Of a stretch of 63,599 bases of DNA, positions 48,060 through 56,172 are shown one piece after another (the first letter of the stretch is position 1; every line of letters starts with the position of its first letter). The DNA lies in the NCBI GenBank assembly GCA_031291675.1, contig JARLIO010000032.1:1-63599 (forward strand), written 5' to 3'. This DNA is from Azospirillaceae bacterium. Lineage in GTDB: Bacteria; Pseudomonadota; Alphaproteobacteria; Azospirillales; Azospirillaceae. The translations under genes and the position numbers were made by a program. Under the pieces are notes generated by a model. The model saw nothing but the letters and a program-made list of their open reading frames with translations, was not told the DNA's origin and did no database searches.

Positions 48060-48380
48060 TGCCAGCCCGCGATCGGTTTGATCCATCGCGCGTCGAGGAT
48101 TGCCAGGGCCGAAGCCTGCGCGGCTTCGCCGCCATCGGTTGACACATCGTTTGACAGTGCGCTGTCGCGCGCGGGATGTCTGAACGCAGCGGTCATTTCC
48201 AATGGCCGCCGGGACGGGTCCTGCGTTTTGCCGCGGTGCCGGACCGGTCGGTCCCGGTTAATTGCTTGATTTCCGGCTCGACTTCGGGTGGGCTGCGCTT
48301 CTCTGCCGGGGCTCGACCGGGGTGTTTTTTCGACGACCGATCCGGACGTCGCCCCGTCCCGGCCATGAGTGTGAGGGGCG
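48060..48380. other. Intergenic region upstream of the S10 peptidase
   Basis: About 320 bp. No frame with family pattern or good ribosome site. GTGAGGGG just before 48381 serves the peptidase gene. Nothing else is evident. Confidence 0.35.
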
Positions 48381-49913
48381 ATGCGTATTCGTGTGGCCAT
48401 TGCGGTCCTTTTCGCGTTTTGCGTTCTGGCGCGGGGCGCCCAAGCCACGGAGGCGGCCGAGGGGCAGACCTCGGTGACGCACCACACGCTTGACTTGGCT
48501 GATGGTCCGCTCAACTACACCGCGACCGCGGCATTTCTGCCGGTCCTCGACGATCGGCCCCCCGGCCATGCCGACCCCGACAAGGCCGGTGACGGTGGCG
48601 ACAAGGCCAAGGACGCCGTCGCCGAGACGGAGCGGGCAAAAGTCTTTACGGTCAGTTATGTCGTCGATGGCGGCGACGCCGCGCAACGTCCCGTGACCTT
48701 TGTTTTCAACGGGGGACCCGGTGCGGCATCGGCCTATCTTCACCTCGGCGCGGTGGGACCTCGGGTCCTGGCCTTTGGCGAGGACGGCAGCCTGCCGGCA
48801 CCGCCACCGCATCTTCAGGACAATCCCGACACCTGGTTGCGCTTTACCGATCTGGTTTTCATCGATCCGGTTGCCACGGGTTTCAGCCGCCTCACGCGCC
48901 GCGACGATGACGCCGGACGATCCTTCTTCAGCGTCGAGGGTGACGCGACCTATCTGGCGGGCATTGTGCGGCTTTGGCTGGCGCGCAACGACCGCTGGGG
49001 ATCACCGAAATATCTGGCGGGCGAGAGCTACGGCGGATTTCGCTCCATCTTCATGGCCCGCGAACTGCAACGGCATCAGGGGATCACGGTCAACGGCCTG
49101 GTGATGGTGTCGCCTCTGCTCGACCAGGTGACGATTGACGACGACGCGGCGGATCTGCTGTCCTGGGCGGTTCATCTCCCGGCGATGGCGGCCATCGCCC
49201 GGCAGAATGGCCGCGGTGACCCCGACATGGATCCGCACCTTGTTGAGACCTTCGCCCTGAGCGACTATCTCACCGGCCTTGCGACGCGCACGCTGGCGGA
49301 TCCGACGAGCTTGACCCATCTGTACGCCACGGTTGCGCGGCTGACCGGCCTGCCGCTGGATCAGGTCGAGCGCTATCGCGGCGAGATCCCAATTCGCTTT
49401 TTTGCCCATGAGCTGCTGCACGACAAGGGCGCGGTGATCAGTCTCTATGACGGTACCTTTTCGGCGCCGGATGGCGATCCGGCGGCGGACGGCCTGGCTC
49501 AGGACCCGCTGCTCGATGGTTCGATCGGCGCCTACGCGACCGGCTTCAATCTGTACGCGCAGAGTGAGCTTGGATTCCACACCGGCGCGCTTTACCGATT
49601 GCTGGATACGGACATCAACAGGCGCTGGGACTGGGGGCGGAAGGTGGGCTACGCGGGCGCCATCGAGGCGTTGCAAACGCTTTTCAACCTGGCGCCCCAT
49701 CTGCGGATCCTGGTCGCCCACGGCCGCTTCGACCTGGTGACGCCGTGGATGGGGTCGCAATGGCTGTTGGGGCGGCTGGTGGTTCCCGAAGCGGCCCGTC
49801 ATCAGATCGAGCTCAAGGTTTATGACGGCGGCCACATGCTGTATATGCATGCGCCATCGCGGCATTTGTTGAGCGCCGATGTCCGGGACCTGATCGAGGA
49901 CCCGTCGCGATGA
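48381..49913 (+). CDS. S10 family serine carboxypeptidase
   Basis: Serine carboxypeptidase-like hydrolase of family S10, 510 aa, exported. The signal peptide covers ~1-22 (IAVLFAFCVLARGAQA). VTFVFNGGPGAASAYLHL is the oxyanion NGGPG motif, YLAGESYGGFRSIF contains the nucleophile Ser, VAHGRFDLVTP the Asp, and YDGGHMLYMHAP the His. Bacterial S10 enzymes with this domain are periplasmic or cell-envelope exopeptidases; the substrate is unknown. GAGGGGCG precedes the ATG. It is a solitary gene. Confidence 0.93.
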   Translation: MRIRVAIAVLFAFCVLARGAQATEAAEGQTSVTHHTLDLADGPLNYTATAAFLPVLDDRPPGHADPDKAGDGGDKAKDAVAETERAKVFTVSYVVDGGDAAQRPVTFVFNGGPGAASAYLHLGAVGPRVLAFGEDGSLPAPPPHLQDNPDTWLRFTDLVFIDPVATGFSRLTRRDDDAGRSFFSVEGDATYLAGIVRLWLARNDRWGSPKYLAGESYGGFRSIFMARELQRHQGITVNGLVMVSPLLDQVTIDDDAADLLSWAVHLPAMAAIARQNGRGDPDMDPHLVETFALSDYLTGLATRTLADPTSLTHLYATVARLTGLPLDQVERYRGEIPIRFFAHELLHDKGAVISLYDGTFSAPDGDPAADGLAQDPLLDGSIGAYATGFNLYAQSELGFHTGALYRLLDTDINRRWDWGRKVGYAGAIEALQTLFNLAPHLRILVAHGRFDLVTPWMGSQWLLGRLVVPEAARHQIELKVYDGGHMLYMHAPSRHLLSADVRDLIEDPSR

Positions 49914-49976
49914 TGTCCCTGGCCCGGCACCTGTGCCCGAGCGCAGCGGATCCGGACAATCACGGGCTCCGGCGGG

Positions 49977-50198
49977 TCAGCGGCGGTAATAGGCGGCGAG
50001 CAGGTCTTCGACGCTCATCCCGGGGCGAAACAGGGCTTCGAGCTTGCGATCGACAAACGCCTCGACGAAGCGATCGCGGATCGCGAACTGGGCGAGGATC
50101 CGGTGGCGCGCCGTCTGGAAAACCGGCGCTTGCCGTGACGTCGGCGTCTCCGGCTCTGGCGTTTCGGCGTTGTCGGGGACGCTTGGGTTTTCGGGCAT
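49977..50198 (-). CDS. Small hypothetical protein
   Basis: Protein of 73 aa supported by a strong AGGAGG 7 nt before the ATG at 50198. The N-terminal half is acidic and Pro/Thr-rich (PENPSVPDNAETPEPETPT), and the C-terminal half is helical and basic (ILAQFAIRDRFVEAFVDRK, SVEDLLAAYYRR). No family is recognised. It lies between the peptidase and the glutamine-synthetase-like gene, on the opposite strand to both. Confidence 0.6.
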   Translation of the reverse strand: MPENPSVPDNAETPEPETPTSRQAPVFQTARHRILAQFAIRDRFVEAFVDRKLEALFRPGMSVEDLLAAYYRR

Positions 50199-50342
50199 GA
50201 CATCCCTCCTGTTGGTTGCGATGCCACTGGTGAAGGCAGGTGGTGGGGGATGGCAAATCGCCCCCATTCCCCGCCATAATAGCATCCATTCACACACAAC
50301 CAATGGAACTTCGGGCACGCAATGCTCGTTGGCCGTGCTGTA

Positions 50343-51686
50343 ATGCTGTCACTCGAAGACTATATCAAATCCGGTCAGATCACCGAGGTCGAATGCTTGA
50401 TTCCTGACATGTCGGGAATCGCGCGGGGCAAAATCCTGCCGGCCGAGAAGTTTCTGCGAATCCTGCGGGATCGTGGCTTGCGTCTGCCCGAAGCCATCTT
50501 TGTCCAGACGGTCACGGGTGACTATCCGGAACAGGAGGATGTCACCAATCCGGCCAATTCCGATATCTATATGATTCCGGACCCGGAGACGATTCGTGAT
50601 GTACCCTGGTATTCCGAGCCGACGGCACAGGTCATCAGCGACTGCGTTTACGCCGACGGCAATCCGGTCGACATCGCGCCGCGTCACGTGCTGAAGCGGG
50701 TGTTGTCGCTGTATCAGGATCGTGGCTGGACGCCGATCGTGGCTCCGGAACTTGAATTCTTCCTGGTCCAGGTCAACAAGGACCCGGATTATCCCCTGGT
50801 GCCGCCGGTAGGCCGTTCGGGTCGTACCGAGAGTGGCCGGCAGGCTTACGGGATTGATGCGGTCAACGAATTCGATCCGATTTTTGAGGACGTCTACGAT
50901 TATTGCGAGGCGCAGCATATCGACATCGATACGCTGACGCATGAAGCCGGCGCAGCGCAGATCGAGATCAATTTCAACCATGCCGATGCGCTATCGCTGG
51001 CCGATCAGGTGTTTCTGTTCAAGCGAACGGTCCGGGAAACCGCGATCCGGCACGACGTCTATGCCACTTTCATGGCAAAGCCGATGCAAGGCGAACCCGG
51101 AAGCGCCATGCATATTCACCAGAGCCTGGTCGATCACGCCACCGGAGAAAATCTGTTTTCCACCCCGGACGGTGCCGACACCCCGCTGTTCCGATCCTAT
51201 ATCGCCGGCTTGCAGAAATATCTGCCGTCGGCGATGCCGCTGCTGGCGCCCAATGTCAACTCCTATCGCCGTCTGATCACCGGATCCGATGCTCCGATCA
51301 ATGTTCATTGGGGGCGCGACAACCGGACGACGGGCTTTCGGGTTCCGGTTTCATCGCCAGAGGGGCGTCGGGTCGAGAACCGGGTCGCCGGTGCTGACGC
51401 CAACCCCTATCTGGCCTTGGCGGCGTCGTTGGCCTGCGGTTATCTCGGCGTGATCGAGGCGTTGACGCCGACCGATCCGGTCAAAGGCAGTGCACATCGC
51501 CTGGCCTTCACCCTGCCGCGGCACCAGTCCGACGCCCTGACGCGCCTCAACGCCTGCAAGCCGCTGTGTGAAGTGTTCGGCGAACGCTTCGTCAAGGCGG
51601 TGACCGTGGTCAAGCAGGCCGAGTTCGAGGCCTATCAGCGTGTCATCAGCTCGTGGGAACGCGAGAATTTATTGCTGAATGTGTGA
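50343..51686 (+). CDS. puuA: Glutamine synthetase family protein, gamma-glutamylputrescine synthetase-like
   Basis: ATP-dependent ligase of the glutamine synthetase superfamily, 447 aa, cytosolic. The N-terminal part matches PuuA-type enzymes (VECLIPDMSGIARGKILPAE). APELEFFLVQVNKDP provides a metal-binding Glu, QIEINFNHADALSLAD and FMAKPMQGEPGSAMHIHQS metal and nucleotide contacts, and NRTTGFRVPVSSPEGRRVEN the Arg-rich ATP site. Such proteins attach glutamate to putrescine or other amines. With the PuuB-like oxidase it could form a polyamine degradation route. The symbol is provisional. The ATG at 50343 is preferred over 50322, which has no better site. Confidence 0.87.
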   Translation: MLSLEDYIKSGQITEVECLIPDMSGIARGKILPAEKFLRILRDRGLRLPEAIFVQTVTGDYPEQEDVTNPANSDIYMIPDPETIRDVPWYSEPTAQVISDCVYADGNPVDIAPRHVLKRVLSLYQDRGWTPIVAPELEFFLVQVNKDPDYPLVPPVGRSGRTESGRQAYGIDAVNEFDPIFEDVYDYCEAQHIDIDTLTHEAGAAQIEINFNHADALSLADQVFLFKRTVRETAIRHDVYATFMAKPMQGEPGSAMHIHQSLVDHATGENLFSTPDGADTPLFRSYIAGLQKYLPSAMPLLAPNVNSYRRLITGSDAPINVHWGRDNRTTGFRVPVSSPEGRRVENRVAGADANPYLALAASLACGYLGVIEALTPTDPVKGSAHRLAFTLPRHQSDALTRLNACKPLCEVFGERFVKAVTVVKQAEFEAYQRVISSWERENLLLNV

Positions 51687-51914
51687 CCTCGGGATTGTGC
51701 CTGGAACGTGCCAGCTCTTTGCCCGACAGCCGCAAAGCACTTTGTGTCGCGGCCACGGCTGCCGGCAAATTGATCCGGACCGGCGATCGGTCGTGAAAAG
51801 GCTTCGGTTCGACCGATAAACTCCTTATATCCAAACGAACACCCCGGGTCGTTGACGACCCGCGGGGCGGATCGGCTTGGCGTCGGTCCGTCCCCGACAT
51901 GTCAGGAGGAAGAG

Positions 51915-52637
51915 ATGGCGTTGCCCTTGATGCCAAAAGCGACGGCCGTCTGGCTGGTCGAGCATACGAGTTTGAGTTTTGAGCAGATCGCCGCTTTTTG
52001 CGGGCTCCACCCGCTCGAGGTCCAGGCGATCGCCGATGACGAGGTCGCCATCGGTATGGTCGGCCTTGACCCGGTAGCCAATGGCCAGTTGAGCCAGGAA
52101 GAAATCGTCCGCTGCGAGGCGGACCCGCTGCAACGGCTGCGGATGAGCGTGCAGGACCTGCCGCCGCCGATGGCGCGGTCCAAGGGACCGCGCTATACCC
52201 CGGTGACCAAGCGCGGCGACAAGCCCGATGCCGTCGTCTATCTGCTCAAGAACTATCCTGAACTGTCCGACGCCCAGATTTGCCGGCTGATCGGAACGAC
52301 CAAGCCGACGATCGCATCGGTGCGCGACAAGTCGCATTGGAACGCCGCGAATATCAAGCCGAGCAATCCCGTGCTGCTGGGGCTGTGCACCCAGCGCGAG
52401 CTGGATGAGGCCCTGGCCCAGGTTCGTCGGCGCACCCGGACATCGACGACCGACGCGCAGTTTGCATCGCCCGAGATTGGCATCGTCTCGCGCGAGGAGT
52501 TGGAGCGGGCCCAGCACGACGCGGAAGAGGCCGCCGAGGCCGGTCATGATGAGGACGCGGTTGCGGGCGATGCGGATGAGGATCATGAGCCCGAGGATGA
52601 CGATCGCGGCCCGTTGAAGCAGCAAGCCACGTTCTAA
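51915..52637 (+). CDS. trcR: Cell cycle transcriptional regulator TrcR (DUF1013)
   Basis: DUF1013/TrcR-family protein, 240 aa, known in Caulobacter as a cell-cycle-linked regulator and nearly universal in alphaproteobacteria. It starts MALPLMPKATAVWLVEHTSL, followed by a helix-turn-helix-like region LSFEQIAAFCGLHPLEVQAI. The middle block reads KGPRYTPVTKRGDKPDAVVY then QICRLIGTTKPTIASVRDKS. The C-terminal ~45 residues are acidic and disordered. AGGAGGAAGAG lies just before the ATG at 51915, ruling out a longer frame from 51852. Confidence 0.95.
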   Translation: MALPLMPKATAVWLVEHTSLSFEQIAAFCGLHPLEVQAIADDEVAIGMVGLDPVANGQLSQEEIVRCEADPLQRLRMSVQDLPPPMARSKGPRYTPVTKRGDKPDAVVYLLKNYPELSDAQICRLIGTTKPTIASVRDKSHWNAANIKPSNPVLLGLCTQRELDEALAQVRRRTRTSTTDAQFASPEIGIVSREELERAQHDAEEAAEAGHDEDAVAGDADEDHEPEDDDRGPLKQQATF

Positions 52638-52821
52638 TCGCCATCGCGGCGGGGGCCGTCCTGGCGCGGCCTCCCGCCCGAAGCCATCCTCTCTGATCGG
52701 CGTTGGCGTTCGCGCGGCGCGTCCCCGATCCCGCGAGGCCGTACCATCGCTGCCGATCTGGCGCTCGAGGTCGAGGATCGAGAATGTCCGGACGGCAAGG
52801 CCGGCGTCGCCCCGGCTCCCG

Positions 52822-52842
52822 CCAAGGGCAGGGGGCCCTTGG
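52822..52842. repeat. Hairpin, possible terminator in the trcR-cas3 gap
   Basis: CCAAGGG, 7-nt loop, CCCTTGG. Nine bases later comes TTTT, and a further CCAAGGG/CCCTTGG-like pair lies within 70 bp, so several alternative stems can form. It could end trcR transcription. Confidence 0.45.
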
Positions 52843-52922
52843 ATCCCTTGGTTTTGTCAAAACATGGAGCCCGAAGGACCCAGCCCCCAAGGGCCGGAGG
52901 GCGGAGCTCTGCACACTCTCTT

Positions 52923-52951
52923 TTCTGATCTTCACGTAGACAGAGTATACT
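52923..52951 (+). promoter_or_regulatory. Candidate promoter of the cas operon
   Basis: TTCTGA, 17-bp spacer, TATACT, 49 bp before the cas3 ATG. The -10 differs from consensus at one position; the -35 is weak. It lies in the only AT-rich part of the gap. Confidence 0.4.
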
Positions 52952-52999
52952 TTTCCGGATTGATCTCGTTGCTAGAGTCATTCCGGAGAAACACCGCAA

Positions 53000-55210
53000 A
53001 TGCCGCGACGCCCCATCGCCCACACCAAGGCCGGAAGCGCAGAGACACACGATCTTCGTGATCACCTCGAAGGTGTCGCAGGGCGCGGCCGCTTGTTCGC
53101 GGATCGATGGGGTGCGGGTGAAGCCGCGGCGCTCACCGGTCTGTGGCATGACCTGGGCAAGTACGCCGACGACTTCCAGACGATGATCGGGACGTCGGCA
53201 AATGAGGATGCCCACCTCGAAGCGGCTGAATCCTCGCCCCGGCAACGGGTCAACCATTCATCCGCAGGGGCACTTCATGCCTGTCGAAGATTTGGCAAGA
53301 GGGGCCTCGCCCTGGCCTTTGTCATCGCGGGCCACCATGCGGGCCTGGCCGATTTCAATGAGGAATTGGCCCGTCGCCTGGGGGATAACCCCGAAAACGC
53401 GCGGCTCCTGAGCCAGGGTTGCGGCAATGCCCCGCCTGATATTCTGGGTGCCGGAACGAATTCCGCCGTCCAGCGCCCCGCGGAAGCGGATCCCAGTCTG
53501 TGGATCAGGATGCTGTTTTCCGCCGTTTGCGATGCCGATTTCCTGGACACCGAGGCGTTCATGGCCCCGGCGCGCGGCGCAAGCCGGGTCGGCTGGCGTC
53601 CCATCTCGGACCTCCTGCCGCCATTCGACCGCTGGCTGTCGCAGAAATTCTGGGGAAGCGAAGGACCGGTCAATCGCTTGCGTGCCGAGATCCTCGCCGC
53701 GTGCCGAACCGCCGCAAAGAGCCCGCCGGGCCTGTTTTCCCTTACCGTGCCAACGGGTGGCGGAAAAACAGTTTCATCGCTTGCCTTTGCCTTGGAGCAT
53801 GCCCGGGAGAACGGCCTGAGACGGATCATCTATGCCGTGCCCTTCACCAGTATCATCGAACAGACGGCGGATATCTTTCGTGACGCTTTGGGCGCCGACG
53901 CCGTCCTTGAACATCACAGCGCCCTCGATCCGGGAGAGTCCCGTCGCGAAAATAGTCGTGCCCGTCTTGCGACCGAGAACTGGGATGCCCCGGTTATCGT
54001 GACCACCACGGTGCAATTGTTCGACTCGTTTTTCGCCAACCGGACCTCCCGACTCCGCAAACTGCACAACGTTGCCGCAAGTGTCATCATATTGGACGAA
54101 GCACAGTCGATTCCGACGACCGTCCTTCATCCGGTAACCGCCGTGCTGCGGGAGTTGACCACGACATTCCGGGCGACCGTGGTGCTCTGTACGGCCACCC
54201 AGCCGGCCTTGGGCGCCGTCTTCAAGGAACTTCCCACCCCGACGGAAATTGCCCCCGATCCGCCAGCCCTGTTTTCAAGGTTGGACCGCGTGACAATCGC
54301 GTTTCCCGCACAAGGCGAACGGCGGAGCTGGGAAAATATCGCCTCGGACATGTCGGGGGAGCCTCAAGCGCTGGCCATCGTCAACGCTCGCGCCGACTGC
54401 CGCATCCTGCATCGCCTGTTGCCCCCGGGTGCGATCCATCTGTCAACCTGGCAATGCGCGGCGCACCGGGCGGGGCTGCTGGCCGCGATCAAATCTCAAC
54501 TGGCGAACAAACAGCCGGTTCGTGTCGTCTCGACCTCCTTGATCGAAGCCGGGGTCGATATCGACTTCCCGGTGGTGTTCCGGGCGATGGCCGGTCTCGA
54601 TTCATTGGCCCAGGCGGCGGGGCGGTGCAACCGGGAAGGCAAGCGGGTGGGCATGGGCCGGTTCGTCGTCTTTCGGCCCGAAGGCAAGCCGCTTCGCGGC
54701 CATCAGTCTCAGGCCGCGGCAGCGACGGAAGCGGCCTTGTTGCACCACGCCGACGCCCCATTCCGCCCCGCCGCGTTCGAAGCCTATTTTCGGGAACTCT
54801 ATTGGAGCAAGGGCAGCCTCGATGATTACGAGATGCGAAAGCTGCTCGGGCTTGGTGTCAAGAGAACCGACAGAGAGTGGTACGACATCGCCTTCCGTAC
54901 CGCCGCCGCAACGTTCAAGATGATCGATGAGATCCAGGAAACGCTGATCATCCTTTATGACGACCGTGCCAGCGCGGCCATCGAGGCTCTGCGTTCCGGC
55001 GGCCCGAACCGTGAAGCGTTTCGCACGTTGCAGCGCTATACGGTGCCCATTCCGCCAGACCTGATGAGGTGTTTGAGGGCGGAGCGCGTCGTGAGCGACG
55101 TTATCGAGGGGGTCACCGTTCTGGACGAGCCCAAACTCTATGATCGGGACGGGGTTGGATTGCTCGTTGAGAACGATGCCGGACCGATCGGACAGGCAAT
55201 GTTCATATGA
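53000..55210 (+). CDS. cas3: CRISPR-associated helicase/nuclease Cas3 (type I-C)
   Basis: Effector nuclease-helicase recruited by Cascade to unwind and degrade target DNA; 736 aa. The N-terminal HD nuclease has ALTGLWHDLGKYADD, a following HH in AGHHAGLAD, and CDADFLDTEAF. The superfamily 2 helicase has Walker A VPTGGGKTVSS, Walker B IILDEAQSIPTT, and motif V/VI TSLIEAGVDIDFPV and QAAGRCNREG. HD and helicase are fused as usual for I-C. GGAGAAACACCGCAA precedes the ATG. All key residues are present, so it should be active. A 317-bp gap, unusually long, separates it from cas5c. Confidence 0.96.
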   Translation: MPRRPIAHTKAGSAETHDLRDHLEGVAGRGRLFADRWGAGEAAALTGLWHDLGKYADDFQTMIGTSANEDAHLEAAESSPRQRVNHSSAGALHACRRFGKRGLALAFVIAGHHAGLADFNEELARRLGDNPENARLLSQGCGNAPPDILGAGTNSAVQRPAEADPSLWIRMLFSAVCDADFLDTEAFMAPARGASRVGWRPISDLLPPFDRWLSQKFWGSEGPVNRLRAEILAACRTAAKSPPGLFSLTVPTGGGKTVSSLAFALEHARENGLRRIIYAVPFTSIIEQTADIFRDALGADAVLEHHSALDPGESRRENSRARLATENWDAPVIVTTTVQLFDSFFANRTSRLRKLHNVAASVIILDEAQSIPTTVLHPVTAVLRELTTTFRATVVLCTATQPALGAVFKELPTPTEIAPDPPALFSRLDRVTIAFPAQGERRSWENIASDMSGEPQALAIVNARADCRILHRLLPPGAIHLSTWQCAAHRAGLLAAIKSQLANKQPVRVVSTSLIEAGVDIDFPVVFRAMAGLDSLAQAAGRCNREGKRVGMGRFVVFRPEGKPLRGHQSQAAAATEAALLHHADAPFRPAAFEAYFRELYWSKGSLDDYEMRKLLGLGVKRTDREWYDIAFRTAAATFKMIDEIQETLIILYDDRASAAIEALRSGGPNREAFRTLQRYTVPIPPDLMRCLRAERVVSDVIEGVTVLDEPKLYDRDGVGLLVENDAGPIGQAMFI

Positions 55211-55218
55211 CGGGGACT

Positions 55219-55240
55219 GGCGTGTGCTTGCCCCCACGCC
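55219..55240. terminator. GGCGTG/CACGCC hairpin after cas3
   Basis: Six-bp stem with a 10-nt loop, 8 bp after the cas3 stop, followed by CATTTTCT. On the plus strand it may attenuate transcription. On the minus strand it would be the hairpin that ends the putative mini-CRISPR transcript. Confidence 0.4.
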
Positions 55241-55303
55241 CATTTTCTCATCGATAACAAGAGATTACAGGGTTTCAATCCGCACCCTGCGGGCCGCGCG
55301 GAC
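55241..55303 (-). ncRNA. Putative antisense mini-CRISPR: degenerate repeat plus spacer-like sequence
   Basis: Read on the minus strand, 55272-55283 is GCGGATTGAAAC, identical to the last 12 nt of the locus repeat. Upstream of it are degenerate C/G stem remnants (GGCCCGCAGGGT). A 31-nt spacer-like sequence (55271-55241) then leads to a hairpin at 55240-55219. Cas5c needs the stem for processing, and here it is short and imperfect. Seen: the repeat match. Inferred: a CreR/CreA-like guide that regulates cas genes. A dead relic repeat is the alternative. Confidence 0.4.
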
Positions 55304-55484
55304 GACGGACTATGTGATGCCCCAGCCGGGTCACGACTCAATAGGCGACGGAAATTTTGCATTAGGCGGCATGAAATTTATTGTTGCCTCTCACGCGATA
55401 TAAATCCATACCGGGATCTCTTAAAAAAGATTCGATCCTGCGTGATGATGCGGTTTCAGCGTTTAAACCCAGACGAAATAGAAA

Positions 55485-55516
55485 ACAGCGCTAAGGCTGC
55501 TGAATGCTACAGCGCT
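55485..55516. promoter_or_regulatory. Paired ACAGCGCT sites upstream of cas5c
   Basis: ACAGCGCT occurs at 55485-55492 and 55509-55516, 24 bp apart, each containing the palindrome AGCGCT. The second is 11 bp before the cas5c ATG. They may be operator half-sites of a cas repressor. Confidence 0.35.
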
Positions 55517-55527
55517 TTGGGGGAAAT

Positions 55528-56172
55528 ATGACCGAAAGGAATCTGCAAATTTCCGCGCCGCTCCGCTTGCGGGTTTGGGGCGATGCCGCTCTCTTCACCA
55601 GACCGGAAATGAAAGTGGAGCGCGTTTCCTATGACGTGATGACGCCTTCGGCGGCGCGGGGGATCCTCGAAGCCATCTTGTGGAAGCCGCAGATGCGCTG
55701 GATTGTTGACCAGATCGACGTCTTGAAACCGATCCGCTTTCAAACGGTCCGGCGCAACGAAGTAGGGACCAAGGCGACCAACCCCATGGGCATCGACGCC
55801 GAGGACCACCGCCAGCAGCGCGCCGCGGTGATCCTGCGCGGTGTCGACTATGTCGTTGCCGCGCGGATTGCCTTGAGCGAACGCGCGGGATCAAACGATC
55901 CGCTCGCGAAATATGTCGAAATGTTCCGGCGCCGCGCCGCGGCCGGGCAGTGCTTTCACCGCCCCTGTCTGGGTACCCGCGAGTTCGCCGCCGATTTTGC
56001 TTTGGTCGAGGACGATCCACCCACCCCGTTGGATGTCAGCCAGGAACTGGGCTGGATGCTGCTCGATATCGAGTATGGCGGTCGCGTCCCCGTCCCGCTG
56101 TTCTTCAATGCGCGGTTACAAAAGGGCTCGCTTGCCGTCCCGGAACCAAACGCACCCCAGGTGCGGCGATGA
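55528..56172 (+). CDS. cas5c: Cas5c (Cas5d), crRNA-processing Cascade subunit
   Basis: Type I-C Cas5, which in this subtype replaces Cas6: it cuts the repeat hairpin and keeps the 5' handle of the crRNA; 214 aa. It starts with the RAMP strand LQISAPLRLRVWGDAALFTR, followed by SYDVMTPSAARGILEAILWK, a Cas5 signature, and FQTVRRNEVGTKATN with basic residues. The C-terminal RLQKGSLAVPEP precedes the stop. GGGGGAAAT lies before the ATG at 55528. The stop overlaps the cas8c ATG by 4 bp (ATGA). Confidence 0.95.
   Translation: MTERNLQISAPLRLRVWGDAALFTRPEMKVERVSYDVMTPSAARGILEAILWKPQMRWIVDQIDVLKPIRFQTVRRNEVGTKATNPMGIDAEDHRQQRAAVILRGVDYVVAARIALSERAGSNDPLAKYVEMFRRRAAAGQCFHRPCLGTREFAADFALVEDDPPTPLDVSQELGWMLLDIEYGGRVPVPLFFNARLQKGSLAVPEPNAPQVRR

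Larger units (their letters stand above)
52638..52999. other. Intergenic region between trcR and cas3
   Basis: About 360 bp. The first two thirds are GC-rich with inverted repeats (one listed separately). From ~52920 the composition becomes AT-rich, with a candidate promoter for the cas operon. No gene is seen. Confidence 0.4.

Noticed and set aside
55452-55470. Second repeat-like GTTTCAG near cas5c
   Set aside because: Only six to seven bases match the CRISPR repeat end and no handle follows; this is within chance.
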